From assembly GCA_029449245.1 (NCBI GenBank), contig JANATF010000016.1, positions 1 to 64,000 of the forward strand: DNA of 64,000 bases, written 5' to 3'. This stretch comes from Mortierella alpina. Lineage: Eukaryota > Mortierellomycota > Mortierellomycetes > Mortierellales > Mortierellaceae. Positions 46,857 through 58,509 of the stretch are shown in pieces. The position numbers and the translations under genes are program-made. Position 1 is the stretch's first letter, and every line of letters starts with the position of its first letter. Below the pieces are notes generated by a model. That model was not told where the DNA came from, ran no database searches, and was given only the letters and a program-made list of their open reading frames with translations.

Positions 46857-47966
46857 ATGACTTCCAAGCGCTCCAACAAAGGAAAAGCACGCCCAAGCTC
46901 CACGCCAGTCGCTTCAACTGAGACTGTGGAAGGCAGCGTAAACCCTTCAACAGCTGCACCAGCGGAAGTACCAACCAACGCAGACAGCAGCACTATGGAC
47001 CCCGAAAACATCGAACTTGGTAACCAGGAGGGCAACGGGCAGCAGGAAAGAACACAACCTCATGAAGACGACGAGGACTCTCCATCCCATACAGCCGTCA
47101 ACGGAGCAGAAACCACCCGTCCACCCACTCAGGCGGACTACGCCGGCGAAGAATCCATGGCGATGGATGTCGACGATACTGGTGATACCAGCCCCACGGC
47201 CGATGACGAAGATCCGTTTGAATTGTCAGACATTGAGGTCCCTGACGACATATCCGAACCCCGAGCCACTATTAATGAACTCCTGAACATTCAAGAACTA
47301 CAGTTACGGAAGCTCCTCGCCATCAAGCGACATATACAACAGAATCCCAGTCAAGCCGATAAATACGAGTCCCGATTGCCGGACATGCAGAAAATCCTTC
47401 ATGCTCGAGCCGCCAAGATAAAGGACCTCAAGTCAATTATCGATGCCTATGACACCATCCTCGCAGCCTCAACCAGAATGGGCGGCACGGATCCCAATGC
47501 GCAACGCCAATCACAGGAATCTTTTACGTCCTCCAAAACAAACGGGAACCGGTCGTACCAGCAACCAGCATTCCTCAACATCCCCAATCACTGGCCTCGC
47601 TTCCGTGGTCCAGGAGGAATCGCCAACACGCAGCAGTACATTGAAACATTTAAAAGACAAGTTGTACCAGCAATCAATCCTGAGGCACTCCTGCACGATG
47701 GCGCACGCTACTTGGGACTACTGATCAATCGCGAGGAGGATGTCGACGCTTTTAATGAGGCACTCAAGAAGGAACCCGTGAAGCGTTACGATGTCGACAC
47801 TCTAGAGCGCGTGTTTCTCAGGGCCTGCATCACACCTGAGGAACGTGAGCAAAGCCTCCGAGACATGGCCACAATTGGACGACTCGCACATGAAAGCTGG
47901 AAGACCTTTGCACTACGCGTCCAGAAGAAAGTGAACCAGTTTCAAGTCACAGGTGATACCACTTGA
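46857..47966 (+). pseudogene. gag-pol: Outer family-2 gag-pol, 5' fragment
   Basis: Codons 1-369 of the gag-pol polyprotein, from the same ATG as the intact copy. The frame is cut at 47963 by the nested element; the first bases of the inserted LTR supply a TGA ending at 47966. The fragment holds the acidic, Pro/Thr-rich N terminus (about 1-130) and most of the capsid-like region (about 238-369), but no zinc knuckle or enzyme. If translated it would be a truncated capsid protein, and such fragments can interfere with particle assembly in other retroelements. Whether that happens here is unknown. Confidence 0.9.
47959..47963 (+). repeat. Target-site duplication CCACT, left copy
   Basis: These bases are part of the outer gag sequence and are repeated at 54149-54153 on the far side of the nested copy. 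The intact copy shows the uninterrupted sequence with a single CCACT. Confidence 0.95.
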
Positions 47967-48124
47967 GAAGTAGCAGGCAAATTACCAAGAATGAATGAGA
48001 ACAAGAGAGGGATCTTTAATGACAGGCGCCAGGGTGCCTTTAATAGTGGCGGGTCCCTGGTGGCTGAGTGCTCTGCTAACTTTCTAACTGCACACATTCT
48101 GCTATTAAGGGTCAATATACAACA
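47964..48124 (-). repeat. 3' LTR of nested family-2 element
   Basis: 161 bp, reading TGAGAAGTAG to ATACAACA on the plus strand, the reverse complement of the outer LTRs. Confidence 0.95.
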
Positions 48125-48373
48125 CTGCCCTCCCCTTCGATGGAGAATGAGGTACGCATTCTGTTGTTGCTAATGTGTGAAGTCGTAGATGGAGAAAATG
48201 AAAAAATGAAAAGAAAAAAATAAAATAATCCACCTTTGCATTCTGTGGCATTGATATTCTATAGTTATGTTCGAGGAAAAAAATGTAAACCTCATTAGAG
48301 CCTGTGCTCTTTTTATGCTATGGTCTTTTTGCGAGGAAAACTGATATATAAAAACCTCGTGTACGCTGTGGAA
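48125..48373 (-). other. 3' untranslated region and polypurine tract, nested family-2 element
   Basis: 249 bp between the gag-pol stop and the 3' LTR. It is AT-rich, with A- and T-runs near 48200. On the minus strand AAGGGGAGGG lies three bases before the LTR, the expected place for the polypurine tract. No open frame of note. Confidence 0.8.
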
Positions 48374-51300
48374 CTATCCCTTGCTGCGTTTTATGCGTTT
48401 GGACGATCGCGTGTTGCGTTCAGTGCTGCTTCGAGCGTTTTTCTTGCTCAATTGTGTGGTTACTAGCTCTTGAGTTATTGTGTCTGGATTAATCCTTAGT
48501 CTGTTCCAATAGTCGCGGATGCATTGCTTTTCAACGAAATTTTCTTCAGGTTCCCAAGTGCATTCCTTGTCAGAGTAGCCTCTCCATTTGGTCCTATAAA
48601 GCCATTTGCCTGGTTCTGCCGGGTGAGCTTTATGATGAAGGATTTTTTCTACTTCATATGTGGGAGTTTCTCCAAAGTCTTCAAGGACTAACTTTAATTG
48701 CGAGGGAGCATAATTTCGACCCAGAAGGGAACCAGTTCCGTCTCTAAGTTCATACGCGCCACCAGTAGTACGACGAACAACGGTGAAAGGGCCTTCGTAT
48801 CGTGGCGTCAACTTGTCGCCTTTGATGGGGTCAAGGGTCATGACTTTGGCACCCTCCGGAAAATCGTTGTGGAGTACAGTCGCGTTGAACCTTTCAATCA
48901 TTTTCTTCTGAGTCAGCTTTGCCTTCTGCGTAATAGCAGGAAATACAATCTCAGTCATGTACTTAAGCCGATCACAGAGTTCTTTCTGTGTGAGTAGTTC
49001 GTCTTTATCATTTGTGAAATTGTGGAAACCATTAAATTTGCGCGCAAAAAAGAGAGAGAAAGGTGACGAGTTGTGTAATGCTACAATTCTCGTATTCATA
49101 GCCAGCTGTGCCATGGGAATATGGTTATCCCACGCGTTGCCTTGCTGCTTGAAGTCTTTACGGATGATATCACATGCAATCTTGACGTGTCTTTCTGCTA
49201 CGCCGTTGCCGCGCGGATGATATGGTGTGGTCAAACGATGGTCAGTGCCCATTTCAGTTTTGATCGTAGTCATTAGAGCATTAACAAATTCTGTGCCGTT
49301 GTCAGATTGAAGAATGCGCGGAAAGCCAATGAGACTGAATATGTCAAAGAGGACGCCGCCGACGGTGAGGCTGTTTTTGTTTGGTATTGCTTTTAGGAAT
49401 ACAAAGCGGGTGCACACGTCGACTAGTATCAACAGATATTTATTGCCTTTGTTCGACAGAGGGAAAGGCCCTGCGAGATCAACAGCCATATGTTCTCCAG
49501 GCAGCTGTGCGTGAATGGCTTTAAGTGGATGATACCCTTTTTGAGCAATATTGTTACGTTGGCATTCGGGGCACTTCTTAACCCAAGCCAGGCAGTCCTC
49601 TGCTAAGTGCGGCCAAGTGACATGATCAGCGTGAATGTTCTTGACCATAACGTTCGTGCCAAAGTGACCCAGTGTATGCACCTTGTCAAGAATGGCATCC
49701 CGTTCTGCTTTGTCTGTAATCACTGTATGAGACTCTTCCGCCTGCATATATGATAGACTAATGTCCTCTTCATCCCTCCTCGGGTAGCGAGATTTAAAAT
49801 CAGCCGGGAAGAGACGAGACAGGGCATCAGGCAGAATGTTCATTATACCAGGGCGATATTTCACCGTAAAATTGTAATCAAGAATAGTTTCTTGCCAGTT
49901 TGTTAACATGGAGTTCAACTCTTTTTGAGAATGAATGAAAGTAAGGGCGCGGTGGTCCGTGTACAAAGTGAAGTGACGACCCCAAAGATAGTAGTGGAAC
50001 TTTGTAAGGGCAAAAACGATTGCAAGTAGTTCTTTTTGTGTAGTAGAATAGCGCCGCTCTCTTGCCTGTAGTGACCTGGCCATGAACGAGATGAAGACTA
50101 CTTCTTCTTTATTGGTTTTCGGATTCCATATTATTTGATATAGTGTTGATCCAATGCCTACATTGGATGCGTCAGTACCGACGTATAGCGGTTGTGTCCA
50201 GTCCACAAAGTGAAGTATGGGAGCTAATGTGAGCAGATCTTTAAGTGCATTGAAAGAGTCAAGTTCCTCTTTATTAAGCTTGAAGGGCTTGGTTTCGTTT
50301 CGTAGTTTGTCAAGCGGAGCAGCTAAAGTGCTGAAAATAGGGATATGATTGCGAAAGAAATTGCATGTGCCAATAAAAGATTGGATTTGGAGGCTCGTAG
50401 TTGGGGCGTCCCACTCAAGGATATTGACAAGTTTGGCAGGGTCGATGCGTTGACCGTGCAAATCAATCACAAAACCGAGGAGCACAATTTGTGTGGCAAA
50501 GAAATGTGATTTTTCTGTGTTGATAATGAGTTTAGCTTCTGTAAGTTTCTGAATAACGCATCTGACATGTTCAGCATGTTCTTCGCGGCTCTTGGAAAAT
50601 ACCACAATGTCATCGACAAATACGCGGACAAAGGGTAGATCTCCCAAGATACGCGTCATGCCTCGCTGGAACAGGCTTGTCAGTGGTTTGAGTCCAAAAG
50701 GGGCTCTTTGAAACATGTATTGGGTACCTCGGTGCATAAATGCAGTCAGCGATTGATGGGTTGCGTGCACTGGCAAACGATGATACGCTTGCGTGAGATC
50801 AATCGTGGAGTAGATTGCATGTCCTCCCAACTGTTGTATGATGTCCGAAATCAAAGGTACAGGGTGATTGTCGTCCGGTAAAACCATATTAAGTGGTCGT
50901 GGGTCGAGGCACACTCTAAATTTTGTTTTCTGTCCGTTCAAATCTTTCTTTGATGCCAGAGTAAGTGTGTTGTTATGAGGATTGCCTGCAGGTGCTAATG
51001 TGATGACTTCGTCTGCCATCCATTTGGCAACTTGTTCATCAAAGATATGCATTTGCTGTTCCGCAAATGGTCTGGGTTTTCGGAAAAGCGTAGTACCTTT
51101 TGGCACAGGTAAGTATACTTTCATTTCTGGTATAGGACAGTAGCTATTGCGCGGTATTTCAGCATTGCCTTTCAACACCTCGTCAATGTATTTCATGAAC
51201 GCTTTTTTCTCAGCTTTGAATTGAGGCGTAAGTTCCGCCGCTGGTGTTTCTAATGGTAGCAAGGACGGTTTTTTGTCGGGAATGGGCTGTGGAAGACACT

Positions 51301-53587
51301 GGGCGTTTTCACGACCATCCGAGATGCCGCCAATAGAGAAGCCAAGTTCATGAAAAATGTCCATTCCGATAACAAAATCAAAGTCTAGATCAAACACCTC
51401 TAGAGCTGTAAGGATAGAATGCTCATTACATCTGATCTCAATAGGCTCTGTCTCGCCGGTGCGGTCACCGAACTTGTTTTTGTCACCCAAGCGGATTTTT
51501 CCTTGAGCCGGATTCACATGCAGATTGGCTTTTTGGACAAGACCTCGATCGACGAAAGACTTAGAAGCGCCTGTGTCTAGTAGTGCATCATAAATGGTGT
51601 TTTCAAATTCCAATGGAACAATAATACGTTTACTTTTTGCATCGATCGCCGTCATTGCAGAGTATGTGATGGTTTCGAGATTGTCAGTGGCAAGGTTATT
51701 AATGGTCAGTTTATTGTAAATACTATCTAGGTACTGCAGATCATTGTCTATTCTTATTTCTTCCGGTGTCCTTGTATCCTCCTCTTCGTCAGTGAAGATG
51801 GAATCAGACAGGTGTGCAATGGATTCCAATGCTGGGTCTGGGTTGCAAATTTCTTCATGCTGATAGGATGAATCGGAAGTGGATAGAGAGAGAGCATTAA
51901 TTGTCAGAGGTGTTCTGGGAGAGACATGTATGGAATTTGAGCCAGTGCTAAGTTTCAGCTTACTTTGGGCGTTGCCATTATTGTCCTTGTTCTCTCCATT
52001 GCCGTTATTGACCCATCTTCTGTTCTGCGATCTTTGATTGTTGTTGTTGTTGGTATTGAAAATCCTATTGTTGTTATTATTGTTGCGGAAGGGGTGGTGT
52101 CGAACCATGCTATTGCTGTTGTTTGATGCCTGATCCTGGTTGGTACCCATAGATCTGGCAGCTTGGCTGTTGCATTCCTCGGCTCTGTGCCCTGGTCTTC
52201 CGCAATTATTGCACTCAATGTGATCTTCTGTAGTGTGTCTGCCTCGACAGATGTTGCAGCGAGTCTGACGGTTTGGTCTGGTAGCCGATCGAGCTCCAAT
52301 GATGGGAGTCTTGCTGACTGAGCCACTGGTGGGTTCCGCAGGCAAGTTGTCCGGTCCAAGACACTTGGACAAGATGTCGCAGAAGGTTGCAACAGTTGTG
52401 GGATCTTCCATGTTGTTACCCGATCGAATGACATTCCTGACCGTGGACGGTAGCGAACTGAGAAGGTGGTTCACGAGATAAGTGGTATCACCTGTGACTT
52501 GAAACTGGTTCACTTTCTTCTGGACGCGTAGTGCAAAGGTCTTCCAGCTTTCATGTGCGAGTCGTCCAATTGTGGCCATGTCTCGGAGGCTTTGCTCACG
52601 TTCCTCAGGTGTGATGCAGGCCCTGAGAAACACGCGCTCTAGAGTGTCGACATCGTAACGCTTCACGGGTTCCTTCTTGAGTGCCTCATTAAAAGCGTCG
52701 ACATCCTCCTCGCGATTGATCAGTAGTCCCAAGTAGCGTGCGCCATCGTGCAGGAGTGCCTCAGGATTGATTGCTGGTACAACTTGTCTTTTAAATGTTT
52801 CAATGTACTGCTGCGTGTTGGCGATTCCTCCTGGACCACGGAAGCGAGGCCAGTGATTGGGGATGTTGAGGAATGCTGGTTGCTGGTACGACCGGTTCCC
52901 GTTTGTTTTGGAGGACGTAAAAGATTCCTGTGATTGGCGTTGCGCATTGGGATCCGTGCCGCCCATTCTGGTTGAGGCTGCGAGGATGGTGTCATAGGCA
53001 TCGATAATTGACTTGAGGTCCTTTATCTTGGCGGCTCGAGCATGAAGGATTTTCTGCATGTCCGGCAATCGGGACTCGTATTTATCGGCTTGACTGGGAT
53101 TCTGTTGTATATGTCGCTTGATGGCGAGGAGCTTCCGTAACTGTAGTTCTTGAATGTTCAGGAGTTCATTAATAGTGGCTCGGGGTTCGGATATGTCGTC
53201 AGGGACCTCAATGTCTGACAATTCAAACGGATCTTCGTCATCGGCCGTGGGGCTGGTATCACCAGTATCGTCGACATCCATCGCCATGGATTCTTCGCCG
53301 GCGTAGTCCGCCTGAGTGGGTGGACGGGTGGTTTCTGCTCCGTTGACGGCTGTATGGGATGGAGAGTCCTCGTCGTCTTCATGAGGTTGTGTTCTTTCCT
53401 GCTGCCCGTTGCCCTCCTGGTTACCAAGTTCGATGTTTTCGGGGTCCATAGTGCTGCTGTCTGCGTTGGTTGGTACTTCCGCTGGTGCAGCTGTTGAAGG
53501 GTTTACGCTGCCTTCCACAGTCTCAGTTGAAGCGACTGGCGTGGAGCTTGGGCGTGCTTTTCCTTTGTTGGAGCGCTTGGAAGTCAT
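48374..53587 (-). CDS. gag-pol: Gag-Pol polyprotein, family 2 chromovirus (1,737 aa, single frame)
   Basis: All retrotransposon functions sit in one frame, as in Tf1-type elements, so no frameshift is needed. The N terminus (about 1-130) is acidic and disordered, and a capsid-like region spans about 238-400. Two zinc sites follow: C444-x2-C447-x3-H451-x4-H456 (not a usual knuckle) and the CCHC knuckle C459, C462, H467, C472. An Asn-rich basic linker covers about 495-540. Protease: DTGAS at D671. Reverse transcriptase: D930 in YSTIDLTQAY and FVDD at 990-993. RNase H: D1139, E1186, D1211, D1254. Integrase: H1304, H1308, C1339, C1342, then D1370, D1429, E1465 with D-35-E spacing. A chromodomain begins at about 1644 (YEVEKILHHK, RTKWRGYS, TWEPEENF), and a basic tail follows. 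The ATG at 53587 is the first in frame. The role is particle formation, reverse transcription and integration. There are no disabling changes. Confidence 0.96.
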   Translation of the reverse strand: MTSKRSNKGKARPSSTPVASTETVEGSVNPSTAAPAEVPTNADSSTMDPENIELGNQEGNGQQERTQPHEDDEDSPSHTAVNGAETTRPPTQADYAGEESMAMDVDDTGDTSPTADDEDPFELSDIEVPDDISEPRATINELLNIQELQLRKLLAIKRHIQQNPSQADKYESRLPDMQKILHARAAKIKDLKSIIDAYDTILAASTRMGGTDPNAQRQSQESFTSSKTNGNRSYQQPAFLNIPNHWPRFRGPGGIANTQQYIETFKRQVVPAINPEALLHDGARYLGLLINREEDVDAFNEALKKEPVKRYDVDTLERVFLRACITPEEREQSLRDMATIGRLAHESWKTFALRVQKKVNQFQVTGDTTYLVNHLLSSLPSTVRNVIRSGNNMEDPTTVATFCDILSKCLGPDNLPAEPTSGSVSKTPIIGARSATRPNRQTRCNICRGRHTTEDHIECNNCGRPGHRAEECNSQAARSMGTNQDQASNNSNSMVRHHPFRNNNNNNRIFNTNNNNNQRSQNRRWVNNGNGENKDNNGNAQSKLKLSTGSNSIHVSPRTPLTINALSLSTSDSSYQHEEICNPDPALESIAHLSDSIFTDEEEDTRTPEEIRIDNDLQYLDSIYNKLTINNLATDNLETITYSAMTAIDAKSKRIIVPLEFENTIYDALLDTGASKSFVDRGLVQKANLHVNPAQGKIRLGDKNKFGDRTGETEPIEIRCNEHSILTALEVFDLDFDFVIGMDIFHELGFSIGGISDGRENAQCLPQPIPDKKPSLLPLETPAAELTPQFKAEKKAFMKYIDEVLKGNAEIPRNSYCPIPEMKVYLPVPKGTTLFRKPRPFAEQQMHIFDEQVAKWMADEVITLAPAGNPHNNTLTLASKKDLNGQKTKFRVCLDPRPLNMVLPDDNHPVPLISDIIQQLGGHAIYSTIDLTQAYHRLPVHATHQSLTAFMHRGTQYMFQRAPFGLKPLTSLFQRGMTRILGDLPFVRVFVDDIVVFSKSREEHAEHVRCVIQKLTEAKLIINTEKSHFFATQIVLLGFVIDLHGQRIDPAKLVNILEWDAPTTSLQIQSFIGTCNFFRNHIPIFSTLAAPLDKLRNETKPFKLNKEELDSFNALKDLLTLAPILHFVDWTQPLYVGTDASNVGIGSTLYQIIWNPKTNKEEVVFISFMARSLQARERRYSTTQKELLAIVFALTKFHYYLWGRHFTLYTDHRALTFIHSQKELNSMLTNWQETILDYNFTVKYRPGIMNILPDALSRLFPADFKSRYPRRDEEDISLSYMQAEESHTVITDKAERDAILDKVHTLGHFGTNVMVKNIHADHVTWPHLAEDCLAWVKKCPECQRNNIAQKGYHPLKAIHAQLPGEHMAVDLAGPFPLSNKGNKYLLILVDVCTRFVFLKAIPNKNSLTVGGVLFDIFSLIGFPRILQSDNGTEFVNALMTTIKTEMGTDHRLTTPYHPRGNGVAERHVKIACDIIRKDFKQQGNAWDNHIPMAQLAMNTRIVALHNSSPFSLFFARKFNGFHNFTNDKDELLTQKELCDRLKYMTEIVFPAITQKAKLTQKKMIERFNATVLHNDFPEGAKVMTLDPIKGDKLTPRYEGPFTVVRRTTGGAYELRDGTGSLLGRNYAPSQLKLVLEDFGETPTYEVEKILHHKAHPAEPGKWLYRTKWRGYSDKECTWEPEENFVEKQCIRDYWNRLRINPDTITQELVTTQLSKKNARSSTERNTRSSKRIKRSKG

Positions 53588-53987
53588 TTTGATATCCTAA
53601 ATGATAAGTGCTCAGTTAGCGACTAGCAAAGTTTTGTGCGTGCAATGATTGGCAGAAAAGTTTTCTCTATGGCAGTGGCCAATAGAATCTCGTGCCTGAC
53701 TGTATATTGCAAAACAGCTGTGCTGTCAAGGGGTTGATCGAAGAGATTGTGGTTGAACACACAACACTTTCTTCGGTAGATATATTTGGAAGGATGCGAT
53801 TGAACGCTGTACGATTCTTCAAGTGATGAATTGGGAAGACGGTGTGGTTGAACGCAGCACGCTTTCTTCAGGGATGAAGTACTTTCGCGGCTGAGCCGAT
53901 GGTACAGGAAGTATGGGTGGATGGATGGATCGATGCGATATCGTGTTTTTCCAATCCAAAGATCCTTCAATTCTTCATTCAAAAAAA
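53588..53987 (-). promoter_or_regulatory. Untranslated leader of the nested family-2 element
   Basis: Same 400-bp leader as 46457-46856, in reverse orientation and without visible difference, including the three direct repeats and the LTR-complementary segments. It ends at the gag-pol ATG (53585-53587). Confidence 0.7.
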
Positions 53988-54148
53988 TGAGAAGTAGCAG
54001 GCAAATTACCAAGAATGAATGAGAACAAGAGAGGGATCTTTAATGACAGGCGCCAGGGTGCCTTTAATAGTGGCGGGTCCCTGGTGGCTGAGTGCTCTGC
54101 TAACTTTCTAACTGCACACATTCTGCTATTAAGGGTCAATATACAACA
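53988..54148 (-). repeat. 5' LTR of nested family-2 element
   Basis: 161 bp. It drives transcription leftward, away from the downstream part of the outer element. Confidence 0.95.
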
Positions 54149-54153
54149 CCACT
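54149..54153 (+). repeat. Target-site duplication CCACT, right copy
   Basis: Follows the nested 5' LTR; the outer gag-pol resumes in its original phase at 54154. Confidence 0.95.
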
Positions 54154-57100
54154 TATCTCGTGAACCACCTTCTCAGTTCGCTACCGTCCACGGTCAGGAA
54201 TGTCATTCGATCGGGTAACAACATGGAAGATCCCACAACTGTTGCAACCTTCTGCGACATCTTGTCCAAGTGTCTTGGACCGGACAACTTGCCTGCGGAA
54301 CCCACCAGTGGCTCAGTCAGCAAGACTCCCATCATTGGAGCTCGATCGGCTACCAGACCAAACCGTCAGACTCGCTGCAACATCTGTCGAGGCAGACACA
54401 CTACAGAAGATCACATTGAGTGCAATAATTGCGGAAGACCAGGGCACAGAGCCGAGGAATGCAACAGCCAAGCTGCCAGATCTATGGGTACCAACCAGGA
54501 TCAGGCATCAAACAACAGCAATAGCATGGTTCGACACCACCCCTTCCGCAACAATAATAACAACAATAGGATTTTCAATACCAACAACAACAACAATCAA
54601 AGATCGCAGAACAGAAGATGGGTCAATAACGGCAATGGAGAGAACAAGGACAATAATGGCAACGCCCAAAGTAAGCTGAAACTTAGCACTGGCTCAAATT
54701 CCATACATGTCTCTCCCAGAACACCTCTGACAATTAATGCTCTCTCTCTATCCACTTCCGATTCATCCTATCAGCATGAAGAAATTTGCAACCCAGACCC
54801 AGCATTGGAATCCATTGCACACCTGTCTGATTCCATCTTCACTGACGAAGAGGAGGATACAAGGACACCGGAAGAAATAAGAATAGACAATGATCTGCAG
54901 TACCTAGATAGTATTTACAATAAACTGACCATTAATAACCTTGCCACTGACAATCTCGAAACCATCACATACTCTGCAATGACGGCGATCGATGCAAAAA
55001 GTAAACGTATTATTGTTCCATTGGAATTTGAAAACACCATTTATGATGCACTACTAGACACAGGCGCTTCTAAGTCTTTCGTCGATCGAGGTCTTGTCCA
55101 AAAAGCCAATCTGCATGTGAATCCGGCTCAAGGAAAAATCCGCTTGGGTGACAAAAACAAGTTCGGTGACCGCACCGGCGAGACAGAGCCTATTGAGATC
55201 AGATGTAATGAGCATTCTATCCTTACAGCTCTAGAGGTGTTTGATCTAGACTTTGATTTTGTTATCGGAATGGACATTTTTCATGAACTTGGCTTCTCTA
55301 TTGGCGGCATCTCGGATGGTCGTGAAAACGCCCAGTGTCTTCCACAGCCCATTCCCGACAAAAAACCGTCCTTGCTACCATTAGAAACACCAGCGGCGGA
55401 ACTTACGCCTCAATTCAAAGCTGAGAAAAAAGCGTTCATGAAATACATTGACGAGGTGTTGAAAGGCAATGCTGAAATACCGCGCAATAGCTACTGTCCT
55501 ATACCAGAAATGAAAGTATACTTACCTGTGCCAAAAGGTACTACGCTTTTCCGAAAACCCAGACCATTTGCGGAACAGCAAATGCATATCTTTGATGAAC
55601 AAGTTGCCAAATGGATGGCAGACGAAGTCATCACATTAGCACCTGCAGGCAATCCTCATAACAACACACTTACTCTGGCATCAAAGAAAGATTTGAACGG
55701 ACAGAAAACAAAATTTAGAGTGTGCCTCGACCCACGACCACTTAATATGGTTTTACCGGACGACAATCACCCTGTACCTTTGATTTCGGACATCATACAA
55801 CAGTTGGGAGGACATGCAATCTACTCCACGATTGATCTCACGCAAGCGTATCATCGTTTGCCAGTGCACGCAACCCATCAATCGCTGACTGCATTTATGC
55901 ACCGAGGTACCCAATACATGTTTCAAAGAGCCCCTTTTGGACTCAAACCACTGACAAGCCTGTTCCAGCGAGGCATGACGCGTATCTTGGGAGATCTACC
56001 CTTTGTCCGCGTATTTGTCGATGACATTGTGGTATTTTCCAAGAGCCGCGAAGAACATGCTGAACATGTCAGATGCGTTATTCAGAAACTTACAGAAGCT
56101 AAACTCATTATCAACACAGAAAAATCACATTTCTTTGCCACACAAATTGTGCTCCTCGGTTTTGTGATTGATTTGCACGGTCAACGCATCGACCCTGCCA
56201 AACTTGTCAATATCCTTGAGTGGGACGCCCCAACTACGAGCCTCCAAATCCAATCTTTTATTGGCACATGCAATTTCTTTCGCAATCATATCCCTATTTT
56301 CAGCACTTTAGCTGCTCCGCTTGACAAACTACGAAACGAAACCAAGCCCTTCAAGCTTAATAAAGAGGAACTTGACTCTTTCAATGCACTTAAAGATCTG
56401 CTCACATTAGCTCCCATACTTCACTTTGTGGACTGGACACAACCGCTATACGTCGGTACTGACGCATCCAATGTAGGCATTGGATCAACACTATATCAAA
56501 TAATATGGAATCCGAAAACCAATAAAGAAGAAGTAGTCTTCATCTCGTTCATGGCCAGGTCACTACAGGCAAGAGAGCGGCGCTATTCTACTACACAAAA
56601 AGAACTACTTGCAATCGTTTTTGCCCTTACAAAGTTCCACTACTATCTTTGGGGTCGTCACTTCACTTTGTACACGGACCACCGCGCCCTTACTTTCATT
56701 CATTCTCAAAAAGAGTTGAACTCCATGTTAACAAACTGGCAAGAAACTATTCTTGATTACAATTTTACGGTGAAATATCGCCCTGGTATAATGAACATTC
56801 TGCCTGATGCCCTGTCTCGTCTCTTCCCGGCTGATTTTAAATCTCGCTACCCGAGGAGGGATGAAGAGGACATTAGTCTATCATATATGCAGGCGGAAGA
56901 GTCTCATACAGTGATTACAGACAAAGCAGAACGGGATGCCATTCTTGACAAGGTGCATACACTGGGTCACTTTGGCACGAACGTTATGGTCAAGAACATT
57001 CACGCTGATCATGTCACTTGGCCGCACTTAGCAGAGGACTGCCTGGCTTGGGTTAAGAAGTGCCCCGAATGCCAACGTAACAATATTGCTCAAAAAGGGT

Positions 57101-58260
57101 ATCATCCACTTAAAGCCATTCACGCACAGCTGCCTGGAGAACATATGGCTGTTGATCTCGCAGGGCCTTTCCCTCTGTCGAACAAAGGCAATAAATATCT
57201 GTTGATACTAGTCGACGTGTGCACCCGCTTTGTATTCCTAAAAGCAATACCAAACAAAAACAGCCTCACCGTCGGCGGCGTCCTCTTTGACATATTCAGT
57301 CTCATTGGCTTTCCGCGCATTCTTCAATCTGACAACGGCACAGAATTTGTTAATGCTCTAATGACTACGATCAAAACTGAAATGGGCACTGACCATCGTT
57401 TGACCACACCATATCATCCGCGCGGCAACGGCGTAGCAGAAAGACACGTCAAGATTGCATGTGATATCATCCGTAAAGACTTCAAGCAGCAAGGCAACGC
57501 GTGGGATAACCATATTCCCATGGCACAGCTGGCTATGAATACGAGAATTGTAGCATTACACAACTCGTCACCTTTCTCTCTCTTTTTTGCGCGCAAATTT
57601 AATGGTTTCCACAATTTCACAAATGATAAAGACGAACTACTCACACAGAAAGAACTCTGTGATCGGCTTAAGTACATGACTGAGATTGTATTTCCTGCTA
57701 TTACGCAGAAGGCAAAGCTGACTCAGAAGAAAATGATTGAAAGGTTCAACGCGACTGTACTCCACAACGATTTTCCGGAGGGTGCCAAAGTCATGACCCT
57801 TGACCCCATCAAAGGCGACAAGTTGACGCCACGATACGAAGGCCCTTTCACCGTTGTTCGTCGTACTACTGGTGGCGCGTATGAACTTAGAGACGGAACT
57901 GGTTCCCTTCTGGGTCGAAATTATGCTCCCTCGCAATTAAAGTTAGTCCTTGAAGACTTTGGAGAAACTCCCACATATGAAGTAGAAAAAATCCTTCATC
58001 ATAAAGCTCACCCGGCAGAACCAGGCAAATGGCTTTATAGGACCAAATGGAGAGGCTACTCTGACAAGGAATGCACTTGGGAACCTGAAGAAAATTTCGT
58101 TGAAAAGCAATGCATCCGCGACTATTGGAACAGACTAAGGATTAATCCAGACACAATAACTCAAGAGCTAGTAACCACACAATTGAGCAAGAAAAACGCT
58201 CGAAGCAGCACTGAACGCAACACGCGATCGTCCAAACGCATAAAACGCAGCAAGGGATAG
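54154..58260 (+). pseudogene. gag-pol: Outer family-2 gag-pol, 3' fragment
   Basis: Continues the outer polyprotein from codon 370 to the stop at 58260 without further damage. It holds the end of the capsid region, both zinc sites (C459 lies at 54421), protease (D671 at 55057), reverse transcriptase (FVDD at 56014), RNase H (D1139 at 56461), integrase (D1370 at 57154, E1465 at 57439) and the chromodomain (from 57976). No ATG lies at its beginning; the first candidate start is a GTG at 54160. It is separated from the outer promoter by 6.2 kb of antisense element, so normal expression is unlikely. The protein sequence agrees with the nested copy throughout. Confidence 0.92.
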
Positions 58261-58509
58261 TTCCACAGCGTACACGAGGTTTTTATATATCAGTTTTCCT
58301 CGCAAAAAGACCATAGCATAAAAAGAGCACAGGCTCTAATGAGGTTTACATTTTTTTCCTCGAACATAACTATAGAATATCAATGCCACAGAATGCAAAG
58401 GTGGATTATTTTATTTTTTTCTTTTCATTTTTTCATTTTCTCCATCTACGACTTCACACATTAGCAACAACAGAATGCGTACCTCATTCTCCATCGAAGG
58501 GGAGGGCAG
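58261..58509 (+). other. 3' untranslated region and polypurine tract, outer family-2 element
   Basis: 249 AT-rich bases. AAGGGGAGGG (58497-58506) followed by CAG lies directly before the LTR and is the plus-strand primer site by position. No gene. Confidence 0.8.

Larger units (their letters stand above)
47964..54148 (-). mobile_element. Ty3/Gypsy chromovirus, family 2, intact nested copy (6,185 bp)
   Basis: Complete element on the minus strand: 5' LTR 53988-54148, leader 53588-53987, one gag-pol frame 48374-53587, a 3' untranslated part with polypurine tract 48125-48373, and 3' LTR 47964-48124. The two LTRs look identical to each other and to those of the outer copy. The reading frame is uninterrupted and has all catalytic residues, so this copy is the best candidate for an active member. 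Its insertion into a sister copy is later than the outer insertion. Confidence 0.96.
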
